Positions 24,296 to 36,151 of a DNA stretch of 64,000 bases are shown here, piece by piece; the stretch's first letter is position 1, and the number at the start of each line of letters is the position of its first letter. Location: contig NC_012870.2 of the NCBI RefSeq assembly GCF_000003195.3, positions 36,024,741-36,088,740 of the forward strand. Direction: 5' to 3'. The position numbers and the translations under genes are program-made. Below the pieces are notes generated by a model. The model worked only from the letters and a program-made list of their open reading frames with translations. It ran no database searches and was not told the origin of the DNA. The stretch comes from Sorghum bicolor. Lineage: Eukaryota > Streptophyta > Magnoliopsida > Poales > Poaceae.

Positions 24296-24297
24296 TG
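24293..24297 (+). promoter_or_regulatory. UAAUG stop-start junction (element 2)
   Basis: The protease stop TAA and the pol start ATG share one base. The same five bases occur in element 3 (53773-53777); element A has TAATA. This arrangement is used for termination-reinitiation in some bicistronic RNAs, including a non-LTR retrotransposon. Use here is inference. Confidence 0.6.
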
Positions 24298-26204
24298 GAT
24301 AGGTTTGCCGATGATGGAAAGTTAGGACAGAGGTTTACATCGGCTGATGATCTAGTAGAAGTAGATATAGGTAATGGTGATAGACCAAGGCCTACTTTTA
24401 TTAGTACTAAGTTAGATTCTGAATGTAAGCAGCAATTGACCAATTTGTTAAAGGAATATAAAGATTGCTTTGCTTGGGATTATACTGAGATGCCTGGTTT
24501 AGACCGATCAATTGTTGAACATCGGTTGCCTATTAAGTCTGGATTTCGGCCGCATCAGCAACCAGCACGTCGATGCAATCCTAATATTCTTCTTGATATT
24601 AAGGCCGAAATAACCAAACTTATTGAAGCTAAGTTTATTCGGCAGTGTCGGTATGCCGAATGGATTTCTAATGTTTTCCCCGTTTATAAAAAGAATGGAA
24701 AGCTTCATGTTTGCATTGACTTTAATAATCTCAACAAAGCTACGCCGATGGATGGCTATCCAATGCCAATTGCTGATTTGTTGGTTGATGCGGCAGCTGG
24801 ACATCGAATTATTAGTTTTATGGATGGTAATGCGGGATACAATCAAATATTCATGGCTGAAGAGGATATTCCCAAGACTACATTTAGATGCCCTGGTCAT
24901 GTTGGATTGTTCGAATGGATAGTCATGACTTTTGGTTTGAAAAATGCTGGTGCTACTTATCAGAGGGCCATGAATTTTATTTTTCACGAGTTCATCAGCA
25001 AATTGGTGGAAATCTATATTGATGATGTGGTGGTTAAGTCTAAGGATTTTGTAAAGCATCTAGCCGATCTGCGAAAAGTACTGGAATACACAAGGAAGCA
25101 TGGTTTAATGATAAACCCTCATTAATGTGCATTTGGTGTATCAGCAGGACAGTTTCTTGGTTTTATGGTGCATCAAAGAGGAATTGAAATTAGTAGGAGA
25201 TCTATCAATGCCATCAACAATATAGTTGCTCCCACCAACAAAACTGAACTTCAGTCATTGGTCGGCAAGATTAATTTATCGGATGATTTATATCTAATTT
25301 GTCGGGTAAGATTCATGCTTTCAGCCCTTTACTTAAGTTAAAGGCTGATCAAGAATTTGTACGGGGAGAGGAGCAACAATTAGCCTTGGATGAAATCAAA
25401 AATTGTTTGATGAATCCTCCAGTTTTGATTCCACCTCAACAAGGAAAGCCCTTCAGATTATATTTGTCTACCGATGATATGGTCATCGGTTCAGCTCTCA
25501 TTCAAGAATTTGAGGGGAAAGAATGTGTAATTTATTATCTAAGTAGAAGATTGGTGGATGCTGAGACAAGGTATTCGGCAATTGAAAAATTATGCTTATG
25601 TTTATACTTTTCTTGTGTCAAATTGAGACATTACTTGCTATCGATCGAATGCACTGTTGTATGCAAAGATAATATAGTCTGGTACATGTTATCAATGCCG
25701 ATTATGAGTGGTAGAATCGGCAAATGGATGTTAGCATTTTCGGAATTCGACTTGCGTTATGAATCGGCTAAAGCAGTTAAAGGGCAGATGATGGCCGATT
25801 TTGTAACTCAACATTGCGGTGTAGTGGATGCTTTGGAAATTGTTCCTTGGACGCTCTTCTTTGATGGATCTACATGTGATCGAGGGGCAGGAATCAGTAT
25901 AGTTCTAATTTCTCCTCGGGGAAAGAAGTATGAGTTTTCTTTACCGATTGTTGCCACATCGACAAATAATCAAGCTAAGTACCAAGCTTTAATCAAAGGA
26001 TTTGAGTTATTAAAGGAGGTTCATGCTGATGCTGTTGAAATTTTATGTGATTCTATGCTTGTTATAAACCAGTTGGTTGGAAATTATGAATGCCAAAGTG
26101 AGGTTTTGATAGCGTATTATGAAAGATGTGTACAGCTGTTGAAGGAATTCAAGGATTTTCGATTAGCGCATATTCCTCGGTTACATAATGAAGAAGCCAA
26201 CTGA
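24295..26204 (+). pseudogene. Element 2 reverse transcriptase and dual RNase H (broken)
   Basis: Starts at ATG 24295 (MDRFADDGKLGQ). The first 276 codons are open and contain most of the RT, including FGLKNAGATYQRAMNF and YIDD at 25015-25026. A stop follows at 25123-25125 where sister copies read Asn-Lys, then a frame change near 25277. The next frame carries a first RNase H (LYLSTDDMVIGSAL) and a second RNase H (LFFDGSTCDRGA, NNQAKYQALI, LCDSMLV). In the second RNase H the usual Glu of NQAEYQ is Lys, so a catalytic acid is missing. It ends at TGA 26202-26204, where sister copies read an Arg codon in ANRLAQHASGY. Confidence 0.85.
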
Positions 26205-27525
26205 TTGGCTCAACATGCCTCGGGATATCAACCCAACTTGGAAATATTATCGGTAGTCAGTACCGATGATTGGAGGAGAGAAATTATTGATTATTTAAAG
26301 GATCCATCTAAGAAAGTTGAGAGGCGTGTTAGGTTTCAAGCTCCAAAGTATGTACTCCTTGAGGAAGAGTTCTATTATCGTACGATAGATGAAGTCTTGC
26401 TTAAATGTTTAAGTGATGATGAATCTAAAAGCTTGATGGGTGAAATTGATGAGGCAGTGTGTGGAGCACATCAATCGGCTTTTAAGATGAAGTGGATGAT
26501 TCGGAGGAATGGATATTATTGGCCGACAATACTTGAATATTGCTTTAAGTATTTCAAAGGATGTCAAGGGTGTTAGAAGTTTGGCAACATTCAAAGGGCA
26601 CCCGCATCGGCTATGAATCCTATTATCAAACCTTGGCCGTTTAGGGGTTGGGCTATTGATCTCATCGGCCAGATTTTTCCACCATCAAGCAAGGGGCATA
26701 AGTTTATCTTAGTTGCCACTGATTATTTCACCAAGTGGGTTGAGGCTATTCCCTCGAAGAAAGTAACATCGGCTAATATGATTGATTTTATAAAGGAGCA
26801 TATTCTTTACCGATTTGGTATTCCCCAAACAATTACTACCGATCAGGGTACTATGTTTACATTAGGAGAGTTTGATGAGTTTGCAATCGGTATGGGGATT
26901 AAGGTGTTGAATTCTTCTCCTTACTATGCTCAAGCTAATGGACAGGCTGAAGCTTCTAACAAAGGGATTATTAAGCTCATTAAGCGGAAAATTGAAGAAA
27001 ATCCTAAGCGATGGCATACATTGTTAAATGAAGCTTTGTGGTCATATCGGATGGCGTGTCATCGTTCAACCAAAGTATCACCCTATCAATTAGTGTATGG
27101 ACATGATGTAGTATTACCATGGGAAATTAAAACTGGTTCCAGACGGGTGTTCTCTCAGGACCAATTAACTGCTGATGACTGCTACTTTGATGAAAGATGA
27201 GCTAGATGATTTAGCAGGGCATCGGTTGAGAGCCTTAATTAGCATAGAGGAAAATAAAAGGAGAGTTGCTAAATGGTATGATAAGAAAGTAAAGGCCAAG
27301 GAGTTTGCCGATGGAGATTTGGTGTGGAAGTTGATTTTACCGATTGGGACTAAAAGCTCAAAGTTTTGCCAATGGTCTCCTGATTGGGAGGATCCTTATC
27401 GGATAAATCGATCTGCTCCTCGCCATGCTTATATTTTAGAAACTCTCGGAGGAGTTGAATTCCCTAGAGCTTTAAATGGAAAATATTTAAAGAAGTACTA
27501 TCTGAGTATCCGGATTGATGCATGA
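26205..27525 (+). pseudogene. Element 2 integrase (broken)
   Basis: N-terminal zinc region (CGAHQSAFKMKWMIRR, then CQGC where the next Cys-x-Lys codon is TAG at 26574-26576), catalytic core with WAIDLIGQ, TTDQGTMF and GQAEASNKG (all three acidic residues present), and a C-terminal domain to TGA at 27525. A frame change near 27180 separates core and C-terminal domain. The core frame is open for 195 codons. No chromodomain. Convergent with the antisense gene fragment that starts at 27681. Confidence 0.85.
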
Positions 27526-27680
27526 AGGTTTAAATGCTGATAACAATCCTATCAGCTAGACAAAATGTTAAGTGTACCTAGAGCCATGCATGGAGTTTAG
27601 TGCCGATAACAATCCTATCGGCTGGACCAAAATGATTAAAGTTTTTGAAAATAGAACTAAACAAGATACCGATGAAAAGT
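27526..27680. promoter_or_regulatory. Hairpin spacer (element 2)
   Basis: Two inverted repeats with 7-bp arms and 7-nt loops: GCTGATA-ACAATCC-TATCAGC (27536-27556) and GCCGATA-ACAATCC-TATCGGC (27602-27622), 66 bp apart. In the first, both arms have changed so that pairing is kept. Confidence 0.6.
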
Positions 27681-27776
27681 TCATAGATTCAGCAAAGCCT
27701 GGATAGCCGATATTGCGCGCAGACGGATCTGGTTGGCCTCTTCTATTTCTCGAGTATCTTCATCGGCAGAACCTTC
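27681..27776 (-). pseudogene. Element 2 antisense PMD gene, last codons (fragment 1)
   Basis: Minus-strand C-terminus of the coiled-coil tail, ending AIQALLNL-like before TGA at 27681-27683, as in element 3. It is cut at 27776 by the copia insertion and continues at 49299. Confidence 0.75.
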
Positions 27777-29807
27777 TGAAAGCCCAAGTTTGGTTTTGGT
27801 AATTAATGACACTAAGTTGCTAATGCTTTGTGTTCAAGTAATTTGAGTTAGGCATAGCAACACATTTGAAGATGGAGCAACGTGACCTGAGTGGTGGACA
27901 CATGGTCATAAAGAGAGAAGGCATGAAGTGGAGATCATGGTGATGGACAAGGAGTAAAGTGATCAAGGCAAAGGTATAAACATAGGATTTTGCTTTTGCC
28001 GGTCTAAGATGAGTAGAGAAGTGATTGACCGGATTTAGGATAGATAGCCATACTATAAAGAGGGGAAATCTTTAATTGCAATGGTTATCTAGTGCCACTA
28101 AGTGTGAGTCTCATTTGCATATACCTAGCGCTTAGTGACGTGGTGAGTTGCATGAGAAAGCCTATAAAAATGTTTGTAAAATGCTAACACACATGCACAT
28201 GGTGGTGTACACTTGGTGGTGTTGGCACATTTGCAAAGGAGAAGGTGTTGAAGTTGATTTTGATCAACTTGGAGAAAAGAAAGAGGCTTTTCGGTGTTCT
28301 CCGGATATTAGGATGGCTTTTAGATTGAAATACTGCTTTGATCCGTTATGACTTGGATTGAGTATCCATATGGACTGTATAGCCCTCTGAGTAAGCTTTC
28401 CAAAATGTCCAAGATCATCGAATTCGGAGTTCGGAGCTAAAAGTTAGCATCCTAACAAGGTTTGAGTTGGTGCTGAAAATGCAGGACCAGAACTTCCGGT
28501 GGGACTTCCGGTGCTTGACTGGAAGTTCCGGTCCGCCTGACAGGAAGTTCTGGTTGGGCTGTGAGAGATGCGCTCGCATTTGAGAAAACACTTCCGGTGT
28601 CTGACCGGAAATTCCGGTCCATGACCAGAAGTTCCGGTCCATAACCGGAAGTTCCGGTCCGTGAATGGAAGTCCGCATAGGAGCCTTTGCGCATGGCCTC
28701 GCGTGTCAGGATTCACTTCCGGTCTCTGACCGGAAGTTCCAGTGGAACTTCCAGTGGGTCCGAGTCTCTCACAACGGTCAGATCTGCTTGGATCGAGGCT
28801 CCAACAGTCAGATCTGGTCGGACCGAAAGTTCTGGTCCCAGGCACCGGAACTTCCGGTGCCACACTATAAATATTCGTTTCCCTTGTTTCTAACCGGGGA
28901 CTTCATATATAACACATTTTCTGACTTCCGGTGGCTCTTCTAAAGAGTAAAGAAAGCTCTCCCCTCCTCCTCTCTCACTCCCAATGCTTTGTGCTCCATT
29001 CAAGTGAGAGATTGAGCTCTAGTGATAGATCTGAGAGCTTCAAGAGCATCTCTTCCCTCTCCTCTCCATCCCCATAGCTTGGTGCTCTTTGGTGAGAGGA
29101 TTTGGAAAACACTAGTGTTGTGCATTTGTGATTTCATTCTTGTGGCACTAGATGGTGATTGCAAGTGTGGATTTCTTGTTACTCTTGGGTGTTTGCCGAC
29201 GCCCTAGACGGCTTGGTGCAAGGGAGGTGTTGAGCTCGTGATTGGAGATTGTTTCGAGCCTCACCAAGTGATTTGTGAGGGGTTCTTGAGCCTTTCCCAT
29301 GGGAGATCGCAATTGGCTACTCTAGTGAGTGGATGTGCGGCACCCGCTGAGGGTTTGCCTTTGGATTACCAATTAGCTCGTGATCCATCAAGTGGGTGTA
29401 TCGCCACAATGAGGAGTAGCTTGCCGGGAAGCAAGTGAACCTCGGTAAAAAATTTTGTGTCATCTCTTGCCGAGGATTCTCTTGTGATTGTGAGTGATTG
29501 GTTGAATATATCTCTACTCTACAACGTTGGTATAACAATCACTCTGCACTCCTTTACTTACTTGTACACCTTGCTAGTTGTTTAGCTTGTTTAGTTTAGT
29601 CTTCTTGTTTAGGAGTGCAACTAGCCTTCTCTTGTTGTTGTGCTTTAGTGTTTAGCCTCGTACTAGTTTGTATAGGTGGCTTACATAGCTTAGTTGAGCT
29701 AGTGCTAGAATTGCTTCGCCATTTGTTTTACTAACTCACTTGCTTAGTGAAGTTTGTAGAAATTTTAAATAGGCTATTCACCCCCCTCTAGCCATTTGGA
29801 CCTTTCA
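27777..29807 (+). repeat. Copia 5' LTR
   Basis: 2031 bp from TGAAAGCCCAAG to GACCTTTCA. Compared with the 3' LTR it lacks about 36 bp near 29322 and has about 18 bp extra near 29555, with scattered C-to-T and G-to-A differences. Confidence 0.9.
28480..28872 (+). promoter_or_regulatory. Copia LTR promoter: palindrome cluster and TATA box
   Basis: A cluster of copies of the inverted repeat ACCGGAAGTTCCGGT, several decayed, fills 28490-28860 and ends directly before TATAAATA at 28865-28872. The 3' LTR has the same cluster (36862-37245) and TATA box (37252-37259), with at least three perfect copies. Likely enhancer-type binding sites; the factor is unknown. Confidence 0.6.
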
Positions 29808-29809
29808 AG

Positions 29810-29821
29810 TGGTATCGGAGC
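29810..29821 (+). other. Copia primer-binding site
   Basis: TGGTATCGGAGC two bases after the LTR, one base from the common initiator-Met site TGGTATCAGAGC. Confidence 0.85.
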
Positions 29822-29864
29822 CGAGGCACCGTTTATTTGAGGCTTAACAACCTACGGTGAAGAA

Positions 29865-31304
29865 ATGGCTCTTAGTTTGCATATCAACAACACCAAGAAG
29901 GCACCTTACTTTGATGGCACAAATTATGCTTATTGGAAGGTCAAGATGACCGCCCATCTCAAGTCAATCAATTGAGAAGTTTGGATGGTGACCGAAACAA
30001 AGTTTGAGGTTGCAAATGAGAATGCACCAACACCGGTTGAAGCAAAGAAGCTTCAATGCAATGACATTGCAATTAGTGCTCTTCATGAAGCTCTTGATGA
30101 CAAGACCTTTGAGGAAATCAAGAACATTGAGGTTGCTCATGATGCATGGGAAAAATTAGAAGAAACATTTGAAGGCACCAAAGGTACCAAGACCGCCAAA
30201 GCTTACATCCTCCAAGAGAAGTTCTCTAGTTTCAAGATGCAAGAAGATGAAAGTGTGCCGGAGATGTTTCACCGGTTGCAAGTCATTGTGAATGAGCTCA
30301 AGGCACTTGGGGAAGAAGTGAAGGATAGTCAATTCTCTATGAAGTTCTTGAGAAGCTTGCCCAAGAGATTTGACACATTGATCACCGTGCTAGTCAAGAC
30401 AACACTTAGTGAATCAACTCCCCAACAAGTGTTCCAAGAAGTGATGACCGATGATGCTTATAGAGAAGATGATGAGAAGGATGAGTTGATCAAGAAAAAG
30501 AAGAAGGATGGTGAGAAGAAGGATGATGAGAAGAAGAAGAGTGTGGCATTCAAGGCCTCCACATCCAAGGGCAAAGCCAAGCAAGAATCATCAAGTGAAG
30601 AAGAAGCAAGCTCTTGTGATAGTGATGCAGATGAGGAGATGGCTCTTCTTGTCAAGAGATTTGGCAAGTTTATGAAGAAGAAGGGCTATCGAGCAAGAAG
30701 GAAGAAGAGCTCCTCCAAGAAGAATGACCATTCCATGAGGTGCTTTAGATGCCATAGCAAGGATCATCTCATTGCCAAGTGTCCTTATGATAGTGATGAT
30801 GAAGATGCTATCAAGAAGGAAAGAAAGAAGCAAAAGAAGAAGCAAGAAAAGAAGGAAGGCTCAAACAAGAAGAAGGGTGATGCCCATGTTGCAACTTGGG
30901 ATAGTGATGACTCCTCAAGTGATGATGAGAGCACCAAGAAGAAGGCGCATGCTAGCATTGCAATTCAAGGAAAAAGCTCCATCTTCGACACTCCATCATG
31001 CTTCATGGCTAAGGCCACTAAGGTATCATCCGATGATGAGAATGACCATGCTAGTGATAGTGATAGTGATGATGATGAACCAACTAAAGATGAACTAATC
31101 ACTATGCTAGAAGATTGCACTCATCATTATAAAGAAACTAGAAAGGAGTGCAAGGCCTTGCTTAAGGATAAGAAAACCCTTGAGCAAGAACTTGATGAGC
31201 TTAAAGCATCTTATGAGAGTCTAAAGGAAGACCATAAGAAGCTTCAAAAGGCTCACACTAAGCTTGAAGAAGCTCATTCCTCTCTAGTCAACAAATACGA
31301 AAAA
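29865..31304 (+). pseudogene. Copia gag (UBN2-type capsid, one premature stop)
   Basis: Starts at ATG 29865 (MALSLHINNTKK) and runs 480 codons to TGA at 31302-31304. The first half is the copia capsid domain (WEKLEETFEGT, MFHRLQVIVNELK, LRSLPKRFDTLI). Then come long Lys/Glu/Asp blocks, a CCHC zinc knuckle CFRCHSKDHLIAKC at about 30740-30780, more acidic repeats, and a terminal coiled coil (LEQELDELKASYESLKEDH). An in-frame TGA at 29973-29975 follows LKSIN; the next in-frame ATG is four codons later. The final stop is probably a frameshift product, since the frame of the downstream polyprotein resumes immediately. Confidence 0.85.
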
Positions 31305-32870
31305 TGAGCCAACTAAAATTGAAAAAGCTAAAACTTGCAACATAGGCCTAACATGTGATATCTTATGCAAGCCTATTGTTATTGCTTCTACTAACCCTTC
31401 ATGTAGCACATCTACATCATCCTCATCTTGTAGTGATGGTTTCACTTGTGACACCACACTAAAAGTTGAGAATGAAATTCTCAAGAAGGAGGTGAAAGAG
31501 CTCAATCACACCTTAGCCAAGGCTTATGGTGGTGAGGACCGCTTGCTTATGTGTTTGGGTAGCCAAAGAGCTTCTCTCTATAAAGAGGGATTAGGCTATA
31601 ACCCCAAGAAAGGCAAGGCCGCCTTTGCTCCTCACAAGACTAGTTTTGTGAAGAACAATGGCCAGTATTGCAAAGCTTGCAAGCAAGTTGGTCACCTAGA
31701 GCAACAATGCATGAACAAGAAACCCAAAGCTTTTGTATCCTCAATTAAGCTTAATTCTTTCTATGTGCTTACCAAGGATACAAAAGGTGTTCATGCTAAG
31801 TTCATTGGTGCACCATGGATGGGCTCAAGAAGAAAGCCATTTGGGTACCAAAGAGCTTAGTTGCTAACCTTGGAGGACCCAATCAAGTTTGGGTACCTAA
31901 AAAGAATTGATCTTGTCTTGTAGGTCAATTACAAAGCTGGAGGAAGGCATTGGGTGCTTGATAGTGGGTGCACTCAACATATGACCGGAGAGTCTTGTAT
32001 GTTCAAATCAATTGATACAAATCAAAATGGTGGCTTTGATTCTATCACCTTTGGCAACAACAAGAAAGGCAAGGTCAAAGGGCTTGGTAAAATTGCTATC
32101 TCCAATGACATGAGCATATCAAATGTGTTGCTAGTTGAGAGCCTAGATTTCAATCTCTTGTCAATTGCACAACTTTGTGACCTTGGTTTCAAGTGCATCT
32201 TTGGAAGTGATGATGTTGAGGTTGTTAGTGTTGATGGATCAAACTTGATATTCAAAGGATTTAGGCATGGTAGCTTATACTTGGTTGATTTCAATGATAG
32301 TGACACTCAATTAACATCTTGCCTAATTAGCAAATCAAGTTTGGGTTGGTTGTGGCATAGAAGGCTTGGTCATGTTGGAATGAAACAATTGAACAAACTA
32401 TTGAGGCATGACTTAGTTAGAGGTTTGAAGGATGTCACCTTTGAGAAGGATAAACCATGTAGTGCTTGTCAAGCCGGAAAGCAAGTTGGAAATGCACATC
32501 CTAAGAAAAGTGAAATGAGCACATCAAAGGCATTTGAGCTATTGCACATGGATTTATTTGGGCCAACAACATACACTAGCATTGGTGGCAACAAGTATGG
32601 CTTTGTGATAGTTGATGACTACACTAGATACACTTGGGTGTTCTTTCTCTATGACAAGAGTGATGTTTGTGATCTATTCAAGTCTTTTGTCAAGAGGGTG
32701 CAAAATGAGTTTGAAACCACTATCAAGAAGATTAGAAGTGACAATGGTAGTGAATTCAAGAACACAAGAATTGAGGAATTATGTGATGATCTTGGCATTG
32801 GCATCAATTCTCTCCAACATACACTCCTCAATCCAATGGTGTAGTTGAAAGAAAGAATAGAACCTTAATT
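31305..32870 (+). pseudogene. Copia protease and integrase region (broken)
   Basis: After the frame change at about 31300 comes a Ser/Thr-rich linker, a second zinc knuckle CKACKQVGHLEQQC (about 31670-31710), the protease active site WVLDSGCTQHMTG (31948-31986), the GAG-pre-integrase domain (LWHRRLGHVGMKQLNKL, CSACQAGKQ) and the integrase core with MDLFGPT, RSDNGSEF and, after another frame change near 32812, NGVVERKNRT. These hold the three catalytic acids. Frame changes lie near 31300, 31850 and 32812. Integrase precedes RT, as expected for copia. Confidence 0.85.
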
Positions 32871-35064
32871 GATATGGCTAGATCAATGCTTAGTGAATAC
32901 AATGTTAGCCATTCATTTTGGAGTGAAGCTATCAACACGGCTTGCTATAGTAGCAACCGTCTCTATTGCCATGGGAAGCTTGGGAAGACACCATATGAGC
33001 TATTGAATGGAAGAAAGCCCAACATTGCATACTTTAGAGTATTTGGGTGTAAATGCTACATTCTCAAGAAAGGCACTAGATTGAGCAAATTTGAGAAGAA
33101 ATATGATGAAGGGTTCTTACTTGGTTATTCCACCACAAGCAAAGCATATAGAGTTTGGAACTTGGCAAGTGGCACATTGGAAGAAGTCCATGATGTTGAG
33201 TTTGATGAAACCGAGGGATCTCAAAGTGAAGCTCAAAATCTTGATGATGTGAGAGGAGATCAATTGGCAAATGCAATGAAGAATATGGATGTTGGTGACA
33301 TAAGGCCAAGGCAAGTTGATGATGATAATGACATTCACATGATCAATCAAGAAGTGCAAATTGATACAAATCAAGCTAGTGGAAGCAATCAACTCCCAAT
33401 ACTCCAACCTACAAGCATAGCAAGAGATCATCCATTGGATCAAGTCATTGGTGGTATTCAAAGTGGAGTACAAACAAGATCAAGGCTGGCATCCTTTTGT
33501 GAGCACTATTCATTTGTCTCATTTGAAGAACCAAAGAGAATAGAAGATGCATTGAAAGATTCCGATTGGGTAAATGCCATGCATGAAGAATTGAATAACT
33601 TCACAAGAAATCAAGTGTGGGAGCTTGTTGAGAGGCCAAAGAACTACAATGTGATTGGTACCAAGTGGGTCTTTAGAAACAAGCAAGATCAAGATGGTGT
33701 AGTTGTGAGAAACAAAGCAAGATTAGTGGCACAAGGCTACACTCAAGTTGAAGGTCTTGACTTTGGAGAAACATATGCACCGGTTGCAAGATTGGAGGCC
33801 ATTAGAATATTATTAGCCTATGCTTGTGCCCACAACATCAAGCTCTATCAAATGGATGTGAAGAGTGCATTTCTCAATGGGTACATAAATGAGTTGGTTT
33901 ATGTTGAACAACCTCCCTGTTTTGAAGATGACAAGAAACCCAACCATGTTTACAAGCTCAAGAAGGCATTGTATGGTTTGAAGCAAGCACCTAGAGCATG
34001 GTATGAGAGATTGAGAGATTTCCTTCTCTCTAAAGGGTTCAAGATGGGAAAGGTTGACACTACCCTCTTCACCAAGAAGCTAGGCAATGACTTGTTTGTG
34101 TTGCAAATCTATGTTGATGATATCATCTTTGGATCAACCAATCAAAACATTTGTGAAGAGTTTGGAAAAAATGATGGCAAATGAATTTGAGATGTCCATG
34201 ATTGGAGAGCTTAGTTACTTCCTTGGTCTTCAAATCAAGCAAATGAAGAATGGCACTTTTGTGAGTCAAGGAAAGTACATCAAGGACATGATCAAGAAGT
34301 TTGGGTTGCAAGAAGCTAAACCAATGAGCACACCTATGGGCACAAATGATCAATTAGGTAGTGATGCAAGTGGCAACATGGTAGATCAAAAGCTATACCG
34401 GTCCATGATTGGAAGTTTGCTCTATGTCACCGCATCAAGGCCGGATGTAATGTTTAGTGTGTGCAAATGTGCAAGATACCAAGCTTCACCTAGAGAAAGT
34501 CACTTGAAGGCAACCAAAAGAATATTGAGGTATCTAAAGGGCACTCATGATGTTGGATTATGGTATCCCAAGGGGTCTAACTTTGAGTTAATTGGATATT
34601 CGGACTCCGACTATGGTGGATGCAAGATTGATAGAATGAGCACAAGTGGCACTTGTCAATTGCTAGGAAGGTCTCTAGTTTCATGGTCATCAAAGAAACA
34701 AAATAGTGTTGCACTATCAACCGCCGAGGCCGAATACATTAGTGCCGGTAGTAGTTGTGCACAACTACTTTGGATGAAAGCTACCTTGAATGACTTTGGA
34801 ATCAAAATCAAGAATGTGCCTTTGGTATGTGACAATGAGAGTGCAATCAAGATGACACAAAATCCGGTTCAACATTCAAGAACCAAGCACATTGACATAA
34901 GGCACCATTTCATAAGAGATCATCAACAAAAGGGTGATATCAGCATTGAAAGCATTGGCACCGAAGATCAACTAGCCGACATCTTCACAAAGCCACTTGA
35001 TGAGAAGAGATTTTGCAAGTTGAGAAATGAATTGAACATACTTGACTTCTCCAACTTGAGATGA
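32871..35064 (+). pseudogene. Copia reverse transcriptase-RNase H (one frameshift)
   Basis: First frame: end of integrase (MARSMLSEYNVSHSFWSEA), linker, then RT (WVFRNKQDQDG, YAPVARLEAIR, QMDVKSAFLNG, KALYGLKQAPRAWYERL) with YVDD at 34110-34121. An A run at about 34163-34168 appears one base longer than the reading frame needs; the frame moves and continues as MMANEFEMSMIGELSYFLGL. RNase H follows with YSDSDYGG, STAEAEYIS, CDNESAI and HIDIRHHFIRDH, ending at TGA 35062-35064. Apart from that frameshift the whole 2.2 kb is open. Confidence 0.9.
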
Positions 35065-36151
35065 GTACACCCCTACATTTCTATATGACATGCCTCTCCT
35101 CCAACAAAGCAAGGTAAAGTTGGTTGACATAGCATTCATACTTTGCTAAGGACATGTTTAGAACATATAGACATGTTTGCATGACAATAGGCTCATTCAT
35201 GAAAATTAAAAGGATTTGATGTATGTATGGTACCACTAATGTTTCTATGATTGATTGATCCAGTGGTAGCATATGACATGTTAGTGAGCTTGCAAGCCTA
35301 GTGTTGAATCTAGAATATGAGCTTGTGATCTGTAATTCAACATGGTCAAGATAACCCTTATACTTTATGAGGTGTGAAAAAGCTTGTCCTTGGATCAAAC
35401 CGAATTACATGTTCTAGGCAAGTGATCTAGATTGGACCATAATTTGACCCTCACATTGATTGACTTAATTCTCACTAAAATTTGAACCTTTGTGGTCATT
35501 GATGACAAAGGGGGAGAGAAACAAAGATAAGTCATAAAGGGGGAGAAATGTGCTTAAGGGGGAGAGATAACTTCTAAAAATAGAAATGGATAAATTAAAA
35601 CTTGAGCACACAAATAGGGGGAGCAAGCTCATGAACCATTTGTTGCATTTGTATGTGCACTAACATAATGAGGTGTTGCATTACAAGTTTAAATTCACTA
35701 CTCTTGTTTGATTGATGATTGCTAGAAATAAAACTTGAATGATGCTTTGAATTCTAGCATAGAGTTTTTATTTTCATGTGGTATCTAGACATATAATGTG
35801 ATCTCACTAGGTATCTTGAGTTTTTGATGTATGTCTAGCTACATTGGTGCTAAGTATGGTATATTAGCAACTCCGATTGGTATCACGCTTCAAAGGTCCA
35901 TTCTATAAACCTTAGCATCATTTTGGTAGTAATAAATCTCCCAAAATTCTAATTCATGGATATGTGCAAACTTGAACCAAACTCATGGAAGCACATATGT
36001 AGGGGGAGCTAGTACTAACAAAAGTGAAATTGAAGTGTTTGTCCAATATTGGTTTCATGATTAAAATGCTTTGGACAAACAATTCAAGTTCATTATGATT
36101 TCATTTCATATCTTTGTGATGGTTGTCATCAATTACCAAAAAGGGGGAGAT
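35065..36151 (+). promoter_or_regulatory. Copia 3' region with repeated polypurine tracts
   Basis: No env-like or other frame is supported. AAGGGGGAG-like tracts recur at about 35507, 35536, 35555, 35614 and 36001, and the last, AAAAAGGGGGAGAT (36138-36151), abuts the 3' LTR and is the likely primer for plus-strand synthesis. Arrays of such tracts are described for Sireviruses. Confidence 0.75.

Noticed and set aside
28444..28863. Ser/Thr/Gly-rich minus-strand frames in both copia LTRs
   Set aside because: They are produced by the ACCGGAAGTTCCGGT repeats and differ between the two LTRs.
28480..28872. Heat-shock elements as an explanation of the copia LTR palindromes
   Set aside because: Heat-shock sites need GAA and TTC separated by two bases; here the spacer is one base.
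30458..30845. Leu/Phe/Ser-rich minus-strand frames opposite copia gag
   Set aside because: Reverse readings of the Lys/Glu/Asp-rich gag tail; hydrophobicity is a complement artefact.
35065..36151. env-like gene between copia RNase H and the 3' LTR, known in some Sireviruses
   Set aside because: No frame of useful length or membrane segment is present.
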